A stretch of 64,000 nucleotides of DNA from Bolinopsis microptera (Eukaryota; Ctenophora; Tentaculata; Lobata; Bolinopsidae): assembly GCF_026151205.1 (NCBI RefSeq), contig NC_087072.1, positions 21,666,103 to 21,730,102 of the forward strand, given 5' to 3'. Of this stretch, positions 1 to 11,334 are shown in pieces; position 1 is the first letter of the stretch, and every line of letters starts with the position of its first letter. Both the position numbers and the translations under genes were made by a program. The notes below the pieces were generated by a model. It was not told the DNA's origin, searched no databases, and worked only from the letters and a program-made list of their open reading frames with translations.

Positions 1-3000
1 TTATCAGTCCTGTTGGAACAGTAAATAATTTAAAGTACTATATAACTTACTCAGTACCTGCCTATAAAATTAATAAGTATTCAGTCTCTTTCTGTCTCTC
101 TTAAATACTTACTCTCCAATTTTAATTAGTTCATATCGACAAATTTTAAATTTCTAGAGGCGCGGTCATTTATCAAAAACTGGATACTTTGTTGCCACTC
201 CTACTTTTCCACTTATCAATTATGACAAATTCAGATTTAAAAACTAAATCATTTAAACCAATATATCGCTCTCTCTCATTCTATCTTGCACAAAGAACCA
301 AGCTACGAACTTTAAATACAGTTCAATAAGGTGGGAATTGTTTAGAAACAATGTGGGAATTGTTTAGAAACAATGTGGAAGTGAAGTGCCAGTGGATAGT
401 GGGTACGTGGAGTAATCTTACAACATGTATCTAATACGCTTCCTTTTCTAACTGCGACTCCTCGGGAAGAAGAGCTTGTTTAACGTCGGGTTTCCTGTCT
501 GCATTTCTAGCAATATTTCCTAGGTGACATAACTTTCTCTATCCAGCAGTAACAATATTTCCAAATATCTCCCGAGAAGAGACTTGTATATCGGTTCTAT
601 ATAACTACCTAAAAAAAATGTGTAGCGTTGTTTTTTCAGCTGTTCACGCCATCACTAGTCCACGAACCAAGTCGCAGAAGCCTCAAATTTTATCCTAGGA
701 ATTTGACGAAATGGCCAGCCGGTATCGTGCATCATTTACAAAAATAGTAGACAGCAAAAGTGTATTTAACGTATGTTTTAAGTTATATCGTGGTTGGAGA
801 GATATATCTGTCAATTTAATTAATCTGCGCTCGGTTTATCCTAGATATTTGCTTATAGAATATATTTTACGGACCAATCATCAATATTTACGTTTCACCA
901 AAAATTGATCTCTTAAGTTTTACCAAATATGTATTGGTATGTACATTTCATTGAACCGATACCGTAAAAAGAGCCGATCACTAGGAGATCTTTCTCCGTC
1001 ATTCCTTTGAGTATCTTGGCATGATTTAACGACCTACAAAACCTGCCATATATTACATTGTTTTAAAATTAGCAGCTTAAATACATCTTGATAAACGTAA
1101 ATACATCTACGATTTCCTTATTCAAATCGCATTTGACGACTAGAGAATTTTGATGGCAAGATATCAGAAATGTTGTTTCAGCTTCAAGGCCAGTAAATGC
1201 ATATATTTATGAAGGAGTAAGTAGAGACAATAAATCGCGGCCGTGCGTTCCAAGCACATGACACCCGTAATGTGGCTCCCGTATAAGGTGACTCAGACAA
1301 GGCAAATCACAACGCATCAATAACATCATGGATTTGCGTGTAAAACGGTGTAAATGGGTGTTTGGCCCATTCAGAGTGTTCAATGTGGTCCCCGTTTTAT
1401 TTTATTACTGCCGGTACTGTTTGATATTATTCTACATTAACCAGCATAAAGAGCCAAGAGCCATATCAAATACAATTATATACTTCGTAGCAGATAGCTG
1501 TTAGCTACCAAGCCACGTACCATAGTATCTCGCTATAATTGCTCTACCTTAACTGTGAAGGCGGATTTCTATCCCTATTATTTCGGAAGGTCTGCATAAA
1601 ATTATAGATTTATCAGAATTTCAGAAGATTTAATCATCTCTGTATTTTATCGATGAAGTTTGATTACAGCTCTCTTGAATATTATATGATTCTATTAATC
1701 TATCGATGTTTCGGGAATTTCTTATAAATTTACATAAGTTTCCGTCCGCATTCTTTACATAGTCCTGCAGGTTATCTTGTTAAATTTAAACATATCTTGC
1801 ACTTGACGCAAATTCTTTCCATTTACTTTATTCAAAATTCAGTCTTACAGACACATTACAATTCAATTCTGTAAGGACAAATTAGATTATTTTGACAGCC
1901 TCTAATCTGCCTAACATTTTAATTAAATATATTTGAATTGTAATGTGGCAATTGCTAAACCGTGTCTGAGTTTGTTAGATTACCTCCAAAGTCACGGATA
2001 TGATAGTGCTCATTTAAATTGTAAACCTTCGCCTATTAATAGTTTAATAAAGTAGCATAACGTTACCATTTTCCTGGCTTCTGAATACCTCGCCTAACTA
2101 AACTCACAACACTAAACCTCACGGAGCCTGACATGTTCCAACTGTAGACTGACAATTTGTTACTAACAGACTAAATTAAATAGTTTCCATTTGGAGAGAG
2201 GGACTATAAACCCCCCTGATTAAGCCTCAAACACCTCAACCGACTGAAGTGTTTTATTAGAAGGTTGCAGTAAATACCACACCCGTAGTTCTAGTAAGAA
2301 GGTAGCAATAAAACTTGGGGCTGCAAGGTGTGGTCCTCGTGACCTGAACACACACTAAAAATAGGCATCCAGGTCACGTGATATGGTATCCAGGTAATTG
2401 AAAGTGGAGGAATGTGAGCATCCTGGTAGTGAGTGTGAGAATGTACACGTGTGTATCGTGTACAGTCCCCATCGTCCCAACATAAACAGTGCTCAACGTG
2501 TAAAAACAATACCTAGTTACTGTAGCACGTGACACCCTAATAAGGTCACTATTTTAAATTAATAATTGTTTACTTAAGAGTGTCTTATATATCACCACTG
2601 AATTGTCGTACGTGGCCGAGTGTGCCAGTAAGACCGGTACAAGCAGCCAGTTTCAACTGGTTCCCAGGTCTCGTGTTCGGGCCGGACTCTCCTGTGATTT
2701 GATTGGCTAACACGGACCTAGTGGTACGGGGAAGAGATAGTTTTTGCACTTATAGTGATTTCTCACAGCATGATATATATTTATTATGTGTGTGTACACA
2801 GAAAAAGGTACCAGCCGCGATAGCTAGGAAACGGGCCGATAGTAGGTAGTGGTGTGCTGAGAGAGAGAGGGGGAGAGAGAGAGAGAGAGCATTCTCCAAG
2901 TGAGAGTGCCTAAAACCGTGTCAACACTATGAGTAGAGGTATTGCTTTATAGGGGCGTCACGTGCTATTAAAACTCAGAACGGCACCGCTCAGCATTGCT

Positions 3001-3293
3001 CTACATTAGGCTAACATGCGACCCTTTTAAACCAAGATAGTTTATTAATATTAGATAGATCCATACCCGCATGGTGATGAAGCAACTTTAAAACCTACTT
3101 CCCGATTCCAGCATAAACTTCTCCGGAATTCCTATGTGAATCACTGCTGAATTCTTACATATGCTACTGCTTAATAACCATATCTTGCCCGTATATTTCG
3201 ACAGAAACTGCTCTTAGATTTCAACAGAATCAACTCGTTAATTTCGAATAAACTAGAAACGGCAAAAGATAACGTTCTGTAATTAGCTCACAC
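1..3293. other. Left-edge AT-rich stretch, presumed ESRP intron
   Basis: No exon or RRM motif was recognised on either strand. Open frames here are short (65-75 codons), biased by composition and lack family motifs. A GA-dinucleotide run lies near 2861-2890, and a tRNA-like box pair lies at 2605-2691 (separate entry). Because the last visible ESRP exon ends with a good donor at 3293, this stretch is most simply intron. Confidence 0.5.
2605..2691 (+). repeat. tRNA-like sequence, possible SINE head or tRNA pseudogene
   Basis: An A-box-like GTGGCCGAGTG is followed about 60 bp later by a B-box-like GTGTTCGGGCC, as in tRNA-Ser/Leu-type genes with a long variable arm. A small CCAGT/ACTGG hairpin lies between them. 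The acceptor ends do not pair cleanly, so a functional tRNA is unlikely. A tRNA-derived SINE head or a degraded tRNA copy fits better. Confidence 0.35.
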
Positions 3294-4676
3294 CTTGATT
3301 GAGTAACTTGACAGCAACCTCCAGAATGGTTCTGCAGTGACCCAAACCATGTCTAATATCTGTATCCAGTGCAGAGTGCTGGGCCATGGAGTGTAGGGAG
3401 TTATTTCTGATGTCAACAGCCGGGAACCGGAGGTGGAATTCTTTCCTGGAAGAGTGATCTGTATTGAGTGAAATTCTTTCAAGGACAATTGGATCAGTTT
3501 GCAGTGACAACTGCCATTACTAACACGTGACGAAGTGATGAGCTGTTCAGCTGTTAGAGCACCGCTAGTGTTCTCCGAGAAAGGTGTAAAAATGGAAAAA
3601 AACAGGTCTGTACCAGAAATAAGTAGATTAGACCGCCCGACAAGGCCAGAAAAGGGAAAAGTTTGAGGAAGTAGTCTAAGCAGAAAGTGCTAAAGAGAAA
3701 GTGTTACAATGCACTAGGTGTACGTTTGGTACTAGGAAAATCTGCTTGAGTCGTGTAAAGTACCTGATGTCAGTAAAAGTGTTACAGTGAGTGGAGAGGG
3801 CACAGTCCCGTCTCACAGAGTCAGGGTGGAGACATTGTCTGAGGTGAGAAGGACCATCACAGATCACTCGCACGTTCCCTCCAATTTGGGTCAGGTATTG
3901 GTTGAACTGAAGGTAAGGGTTGGGTAAAAGTGTCTTTTGTAAGCATTCGACCTCATAACATTAACAAAGCCATGCTTTGTGCTGAAGACGTGTTATTATT
4001 GTTGTTACCAGTGATCCCTGGCCATACGCTATCATTTGCAAAGAAAACGAAAGATCGCATGTGGTAAGTTTTACCTTAGTAATAGCTTCTTGGAACGTTA
4101 CGCCCTTGTCAATCTCTTGTTGAGTAATGCCTATTTGCATTTGCAGGGATGGGGTAATGCTCTGTTCAGACTTGATTATCGAATCTTGACCATCCAGCAA
4201 CTAAAATTAGAAAATGAAGGGTGTTAATTGTCTTAACCATGTTAACTATACCCTAGGAGAAATTAAAAGAAAATGTGAGTACGATCAAGGGTAATATGTC
4301 AAAAAGTCATTTTACTGACGACAAAAAAAGGGGAACTAACTGGTGAAACTAACAACTTACCTGTTTCTCAGTAACATTAAGTGCTTGGTATGCGATGTAA
4401 ATTACTTCTTTCTCATCTGAGCCCATGTACTGTCCCTGGACTCCTGAAAAAGACCATCGTAATTAATACGCTATTTACAACATTGTTTTCGTGTTGCAAA
4501 ATTTTATAATTCAAACACGTGTTACACTGGAGACTACAGTAAATAATAAATTTAGTAAAGTGCATAATTCTAAAGAAAAGTATTGTATATATAAAGGGGT
4601 GTAAATAAAATTATTATTCATCAATCTAACCTGACGTTGTGCAATGGACTGCAACAAGGAAATCATTCTCAGCCAT
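3294..4676 (-). CDS. Esrp: ESRP/Fusilli-like splicing regulator, N-terminal five exons (3' part lies beyond left edge)
   Basis: Coding exons 4631-4676, 4361-4443, 4075-4200, 3764-3906 and 3294-3445 join in one frame (phases 1,0,0,2,1), each with AG acceptor and GT donor, giving about 183 residues. The start ATG at 4676 opens MAENDFLVAV, matching the position of the vertebrate ESRP start. Recognised ESRP blocks are GSDEKEV (exon 2), CDGPSHLRQCLHPD (exon 4; family TDGQLHLRQVLHPE) and, across the exon 4/5 join, DIRKEF (family DLRKEF), followed by an SMAQ...GHCRTILEVAVKLL helix region. From family knowledge, ESRPs are nuclear RNA-binding proteins that direct epithelial alternative splicing; this N-terminal domain is RNase-H/exonuclease-like and is followed by three RRMs. 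No RRM exon was found between 1 and 3293, so they probably lie beyond the window. The last donor, AAG|GTGTGAG, leaves phase 1. Recognition is by remembered family motifs, not a search. Confidence 0.85.
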
Positions 4677-7600
4677 CTCTACTGTACTGGAGTCAAAAAA
4701 TATCAGTGATCAAAGACAACTATCGAACACATTGACATGTTAAAAAATATTATTTCGAATATTTTCCAATCAAGCCTTATAAGATCTCCTCAAACACTAC
4801 TAATACTTCAATACAATTGCAATTTGAAAGAGGACTTTTGTCGCTAAGTGATGTAAACATCTGAATATATAGAATTCATTTAAATAGTTAAGACTTATCA
4901 TCAAGCAAAAATTCAGAATAAAAGTTTAAATAGTATATATAGCATAGAATGGCCTCTTACTTCAACGCTGTAATAGTAAATTATATTTTACAGGCTGAAA
5001 CGGTACAGAAATAATGTGAAGCGATTTGAATTGACCTTAAATAAGCACTCTGGTCAACTCATCCTATTTAAGGAATACTAATCACCAAATCTATTAATTC
5101 ATGCACAATGACATCTCATATTTCACCTCTTGATAGTAAGTATTAAATTAATCGATATATCATTAATTCTAAATGATTGATTCACTTGTCTGATTCAATA
5201 TTCATCTTGAATTTCATAAACATATTTGATATCATGTTAAGTAATTATTCAAGTTCGTTTAAGTAATTGAAGATTAAATTTAACTGATTGAACAAGACCT
5301 ATAATTATTCAGTTTAGGGGTTTAAACAGTGATGATCTGAGAACTTGATAGGCTGTAAATTAAAGATCTATGTAGTTCCATCCGGCATCCTGATTTACTT
5401 TTCCTTGATATACCAGGAAATTATACTTACTGGTTGTACAAATTCTTAATATTGAAAATGTACATCAAACACCAAAAAAAGATTTTTTAAATAGTTTATG
5501 TGGCAATCTGTTTATACAAATGGTGGTAGCATCTACTATCTAAAGACCACTGACCATCTAAGACACCACTATAGCCGTTATAAATGACATCTGTGGATGG
5601 TATAATCGGCTGCAGAGATAAACAAATTTTGATGGAATGATTGAACAGTCATAAAACAAAAAGCCTCAGAGTAGTCCATGGTACCAGGAACAATATAGTA
5701 TTCAGTAAATACCAGGAACCAGGAACTTAACTAAATATTATTCAGTAAATACGACCATAGAAAGGCCATAGAAGCCATTAACTAGAACACTGTCTTGACA
5801 AATAATATGATATATATCAGTTAAAAAATCTAATAGTATTAACGCTATGAAATTTGTATATAAAAATATTTAGACATTCTATGAATGGAAATAGCTGCTA
5901 TTATTTATAACAAATCTAAGTAAGACATTTTTTAGGCATATTACTCCATGTAATAGGTACGATATATAGTTTTGTTTGACTGAAGCCATCTTTAAATTGA
6001 GAAAATTATTCATTGTGGACTGTAGCAAGGCTGGGATCTTTTAAAGATAAGTTTTGGATCATGGATGGAAATGGAAATCATATTATATAGAAATTTCAAC
6101 ATTTGAATGTGCTCCCAAGTAGCTGATCGGTTATTTTTTATCAGCACAATTACATCTTCCATGGTATTGAAGATAAGAATCTTATGGTTTATTGCCTTGA
6201 AGTCTGGAGCTCTGCATAAATTTATTAAGACTACTTTTCCTGATAATGTATATATCTATATTATATTTTAAACTTGACGAAATTTCCCCGGTAACGGGGA
6301 CATAGAAGAAAAAACACCGAAAATCGACCTCAAAATGACCCTCTGGTGAAGCCAAACCCAGCTCGCAAATGGAGTTGAAACCTCGCCATTTTTAGCAGGG
6401 TTGTAGAAAAAGGATAGGAATAGGCTATAGCATTCTTAGAATTTTGATTTAGGCTTTAGATTTTTTATAATTAACGTCGGAAGTGAGGTTAAATAATCGT
6501 TATAATAATGGCGTTATTTTAGCAAAGGTTTACTGCGCTGTTGCGTAGCAACGATAAAAATGCACGTGCGCCAGCAACCACAGATTAACAACGCGCGTTG
6601 TTATGCTGTATGCTACGTCATAATTTCAAAACTAGCTCACATTTACGCTCACGCTATGACTTCTTATAACTTTGTTTGTGATTGCAATATTTTGATGCAG
6701 TAAAAAGTATCGATACTTTTTTTTTCGATACTAAATTCGCTAGAGCTACACACAATGCTGACATTACGCCGCGCACACACAATCAACAAAAATATTGTTG
6801 TTTTCTAATTACGCAAATAACTTTGCGCAGTTAAACATTTTAATTGCCTGGCAATAATTCAATTGACTGTCATTCTCGATTGAAATATCAGAATTTCACA
6901 ACTAGCTCACATTTACCCTCATGACGCTATATACCTATATATATTTATAACTTTGGTTGTGATTGAAATTTTTTGATGCGGTAAAAAGTATCGTTTTGGG
7001 GCTATATGATGAAGATAAATTAAAACATAACTGATGCTTAAAATTTCCTCGAACAAAGCTTTCGACTAGCGGCGGGTTTCTAGTTATTATATATGTAAGC
7101 TCACCCAGGCTGATTCATCGGATAACCACTAATAACATGTAACTTACTGAACATGACAATGATGTAGGCGACAAATTGACAATTATTTTGCACAGTGCAA
7201 GATAATTCCCAATTTGTTGCACCATGAAACAGGTGAACCTTAAAATGGAGTCTGTTTTTCTGATAAGAAAAAATCTTGTGCAAGACATACATCTAGCTGA
7301 AAAACGACAGTGACTAATATTAATTGTAAACGGGGATTGAAAAAGGATTGTATCACTTTTGTCGATGACTAAATGGGTGCCTTGAGATTCTTTATATAAG
7401 CAGTATTAAATAAGCAGATTACATCTATACATTAAACTCAAAAGCTTCATTGGATCTTTGAAAAATCGTTGCAATAAGTATAACACATTGTTTACTTAAT
7501 ATCACATTTAGTTTTTTAAATTGCTTGGAGATAAACTTGCATACAAACTTTCAATTAAATAAATTACTTCAATCAATTTAGCTTAACAAAAGAGAAAACG

Positions 7601-8570
7601 TTAAACACATCCCAGTTCAATTTGTAACGGAGTTTTATATTAACAGGAAAAGATGTGACAGAGTCAATATATTTTAATGTTGCCATGGGGTGGCAAGTCT
7701 CCATACATTATAGTCCGATAGTTTCACTGCATGATAATATATCAACACAGATTTTTCACCACAAAACGGATTTTTACCAAGATTTGATTGTTTATGGGAA
7801 TACTGCTATTATTCATCCAAATGTGCCTTTGGCCTTAGTCTTTTAAACAATGAACAAAATAAAAGTGATCGATACAATACACTTCGTAAAAATTGGATCA
7901 AACTGCTCTGTATATCATCAGAGATCTAAATTTTCTGTGACTACAAATTAAAAACGGAGTATGTTGCATGGGTGATGGGGTATATTTTCCGACCCACAAC
8001 AAAAATATAAATTTAAGATTGACACACATTTTTAGAGACCAAATTTAAAATTCTATACTTTAAATAGTATAATAAAATCTATAAAAAATTCCATATTGAC
8101 AGGCTTAGAAAAATAAATAATCGCAATTGATGATTGAAATCAAATTTCTTGTTTCACCACCTTCATGACCAAACAAAATATTGTATACTAAAAATTAAAT
8201 GCTGAAACGTTTCGTCGCTGAAATGACTCTGTAAAATATCGAGCGCGCACACAAAGCTATACAAATATTTATTTACCCTAGGCCAAAATAAGTTTACCGA
8301 CTGAGCCCAGTGGGCCATTTCAATAAGTTTATTGGTTACGGTTAGGGTCAGGTTTAAAGTAAGGGTTTGGGTTTGGGATAGGACTAGGAAATCAAAGTAT
8401 CGCAACGGCCGACGTGTTATTTCATATTTGATAAAGTCAAGCTATGTGCTATAGCATATAAACTATTATTTCTATGTTAATATTTTCCCTGATCGATTAT
8501 GACTTTTGTGTTATTAGGCACACACATAAATGTTGCTATATTATTTTAACTTGCACTACACACTAAAGTG
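4677..8570. other. AT-rich intergenic stretch upstream of ESRP
   Basis: No gene recognised. Open frames of 60-80 codons at 7101-7292, 7655-7846 and 8163-8405 have no recognisable domain and look fortuitous. The region contains a spaced duplication at 6622-6712 and 6891-6993, and a short TTAGGG-like patch near 8340-8390. The ESRP promoter would lie just right of 4676, but no clear TATA or initiator could be assigned. Confidence 0.5.
6622..6993 (+). repeat. Spaced direct duplication (copies 6622-6712 and 6891-6993)
   Basis: Both copies read from AATTTCA(A/C)AACTAGCTCAC through TTATAACTTTG(T/G)TTGTGATTG to GATGC(A/G)GTAAAAAGTATCG in the same order and orientation. They differ by substitutions and a small insertion. 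The unit is about 95 bp and the start-to-start spacing is about 270 bp. No coding content. Confidence 0.75.
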
Positions 8571-9020
8571 TAAAGGAAATGCTGCTAACTGCTGCTAACT
8601 GCTGCTAATAGCCTGCTGCGACAGGTTGCACTTTTTTGCTGTTTGATTAGTTTGTCGCGGCCTTGTTGGTGGCGCGGGCCAGCCGGCGTTTTTGTTAGCG
8701 CATGCCCATATGTACAGTCATGTTCTTTGCTGTTTGGCACTGTAGGTTCGCACTGTGTACGCAGAGCCCTTGCGCTTGTAGTGGCGCGCGCCTGCTTCCC
8801 GGCGGTTTACTTGTGTGGGTTGTAAACCTACATATTTGCCATTGTCAATGGACTAACCCAGCGCGCCCTTTTTCGTTACCTTGGGACCCACAGGGAGAGC
8901 TGAAAACAGGTTTTCGATCAAATGCTGCCATTTGTAGTCAAACTTCGCCAACAGTTGCTCTCATCCAATGAAATCACTGCATTTTGTAAATCAGTATGCA
9001 AAATTGAATTACATATATTC

Positions 9021-9103
9021 TTACTGGGCCGCGCTCAGCCTGTCATTCCGCCTAATCTGTTGTTTATCAACATTAAAGCCTGGGGTCCTCAACGCTCAAG
9101 TAA
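9021..9103 (-). mobile_element. Short TTAC...GTAA inverted-terminus mini-element (family A)
   Basis: An 83-bp unit beginning TTACTGGGCCGCGC and ending GTAA, in reverse orientation relative to the copies at 17, 35 and 42 kb. It is flanked by CATATATTC on both sides (9012-9020 and 9104-9112), a 9-bp apparent target-site duplication. It carries the family core CAGCCTGTCATTCCGCC. No coding capacity. Confidence 0.7.
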
Positions 9104-9297
9104 CATATATTCATATGCGAAGCTTGGCTTACATAATGCAGCGATTTCATTGGACGAGATCAGCAACTTTTGGCGACGTTTGACTACACATGGCAGCGTT
9201 TGATCGAAAACCTGGTTTCAGCTCCCCCTGTGGACCTCAGGCTATTATATTTATGTTTATAATTTACCTGGGGACCTCAGGCTATTATGTTCATAAT

Positions 9298-9390
9298 TGT
9301 AGGTTTACAACCTACCAGGACGCGCGCCGAGTTGGACTCGTCGACGGTCCAATATATGGAACAGATATTTTACGAGTATCACCCGTTAAG
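9298..9390 (+). mobile_element. 93-bp hairpin-rich mini-element (family B)
   Basis: Begins TGTAGGTTTACAACCTACCA and ends CACCCGTTAAG. Internal hairpins include GTAGGTT/AACCTAC and CGAGT/ACTCG. It is flanked by TTCATAAT (9290-9297) and TTCATAAA (9391-9398), a target duplication with one mismatch, and it has landed inside a family A copy. Other copies are at 41908-42001 (reverse) and 49255-49348. Confidence 0.75.
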
Positions 9391-9530
9391 TTCATAAATT
9401 GTAGCGCGATGCGTTGCTGTGCCGCGCCGCGCACTCAATGAGGCTTCTCAATGAGGCTTCTCTGGCTAGATCGGCGAGATGCGCTACTGTGCCGCGCCGA
9501 GCTGCCATGAATTGACATCGTCAATTAAGT

Positions 9531-9567
9531 TTACTGGGCCGCGCTCAGCCTGTCATTCCGCCAAATC
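9531..9567 (-). repeat. Partial family A mini-element
   Basis: TTACTGGGCCGCGCTCAGCC followed by TGTCATTCCGCC matches the right half of family A in reverse orientation. The other half is missing or diverged. Confidence 0.6.
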
Positions 9568-9780
9568 TTTATTCGGGCTGAGTGATTTACGACCTCCATC
9601 GCCTCAGAAAAAATGGCAGTACGCTCATTGGAAGTTGATGTGCGCGTGACCAGCATTCACGTGATCATTTAGAACCAATTGGGGCCTCAGAAAAGACACG
9701 TGCACGCAAACTGCCAATTGGAGAAAAGTAACGTATTAGCTAGAGGAGCCGCGCGCTGAGTTAGATTGTAAAATTTGATT

Positions 9781-11125
9781 ATTGGATTGTAAAATCGAGC
9801 GATATGAGTGTCATCAGTGATGTGCTGCTCACTGCACCTCGTGTTACTGTTATCACACTGCACAGTAACTTCGGTACCTCCTTCATGTTTATGTTGTTCC
9901 TGTAGTTAAGATATATTTTGATGACCTTTTCGATTGCTCGTACGACATTTTTAAAAAATCGTCCAGTTGTCTACACTTGTTTATATTTAGCTGCCCGACA
10001 TTTACTTCGTTTAAAGACCCTAGCGAAAGATGTTAGCTTTACTTAATATCAAAGTAACATGGTCCTGTCATGACTACCACTCTGATGAGGGATGGTTTAG
10101 TTTGTCAATCAGTTTGCAGTTATATCTGAAGATTTTCTTTTATATACTCATGCTATGCATTTGAATTAAATTTCCGAACTAAGATCGTGTTACTTAAATC
10201 CAAATCAAGAGGTTCAGGGTTCAGAAGGAACAAAATATGTCAGATTGATGTTGACCATTATACTGTCTGTTTGTAGTTTTTATTTCTTTCGGACTGCCTG
10301 TTCGGGCCCGGCTACTTTTTGTCGTTTTCAAAGAAGGCCTGTGATCGAAAGAAATCTCTTAGATGTGATCTATAGATTAGTTCTGCCCTGCACCTTTTTC
10401 CTTTACAGTTAGTGTCAAAATTCTGAATTGGATCGTAGAAAAACGCTTTAATGGTCTGATATTCATACTGTACAATCTTTGATGATGGATTAAGATATTT
10501 AATCCTAGTTATTACTTATTTAATAGATCGCATTGTGATGGAAATCATGTGTTCTCGTACTCTATATTAGTCACTTTGTCCTTAATCCTAGATGTTGTAA
10601 AATATTTAGTTTGTTTTAACATTTTTGCAAGAATAGATTAGTCTCTCTGAATTGAAATCGGGAGTTAATCTATATAAATTAATTTTTAAAAAAAGGAAGC
10701 AACTCACGGTATCACTCTCATAAGAGACATGTTTCATCATTTACCGGAGTTGCAACCAAATATACACAATAAGGTTTGGTACTTTATCCGTACCTCCCCT
10801 TTCATAGAAATAATAGCAAAAATATACACCTATCTTTAAGAGATCAACATCTGATATAAAACATTCGATCAACCAAAATTAAAACAATTTTCCTGTTAAT
10901 AATTTATCTATATAAATTATCCTTTATTGTGAAATGCTTTGAGAGCGTCATAATTTGCTGTGTCTGATCTTACATATCAGTAGTGTGGATCGAACCAAAC
11001 GTTTGATTTGTTTCTGTTAGTATCTGTGCTTTGTTTAACCACAGGATACTTTTTTCCCCAAATTTTACAGTCATCCTCCCAGACAATTATATTCTATATT
11101 ATGTTATCTTTTACAGAGTATTGGA
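9781..11125. other. AT-rich stretch without recognised gene
   Basis: No coding motif, RNA gene or clear repeat was recognised. It ends at the octamer repeat that forms the 3' boundary of the LINE. Confidence 0.5.
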
Positions 11126-11334
11126 TACAAGGATACAAGGATACAAGGATACAAGGATACAAAAGTGATAATTACTTTATTGAGTACACAATAGTTGTAA
11201 TTCTGAAATAATTTAAGTTACACAATTCTAATTATTTATAAGTGTGTAGGGATAATTTAGAAATGTTATATATAATGCTAGTTTTAGAAAAATAGATAAA
11301 TTGAGTTTGTATGGTTCAATCTTATTTTAAGGTC

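Larger units (their letters stand above)
8640..9780. repeat. GC-rich mosaic of short structured elements, copy 1
   Basis: This island is much richer in G+C and CpG than its surroundings. It is assembled from modules that recur at 41.3-42.3 kb: a CAGAGCCCTTGCGCTTG block (8761-8777), the TTACTGGG mini-element (9021-9103, and partial copies at 9227-9298 and 9531-9567), the 93/94-bp CGCGCGCC element (9298-9390), and a GTAGCGCGATGC...GATCGGCGAGATGCG module (9401-9510). Overlapping open frames of 60-93 codons here cross module boundaries and are not credible genes. Confidence 0.7.

Noticed and set aside
3288-3510. Two overlapping minus-strand frames at the ESRP exon 5 locus
   Set aside because: Only 3294-3445 in the phase entered from exon 4 is coding; the region upstream of 3445 is intron, and the other frame gives no family match.
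8643-9441. Several overlapping 60-93-codon frames in the GC-rich island
   Set aside because: They run across boundaries of mobile modules and share no frame between module copies.
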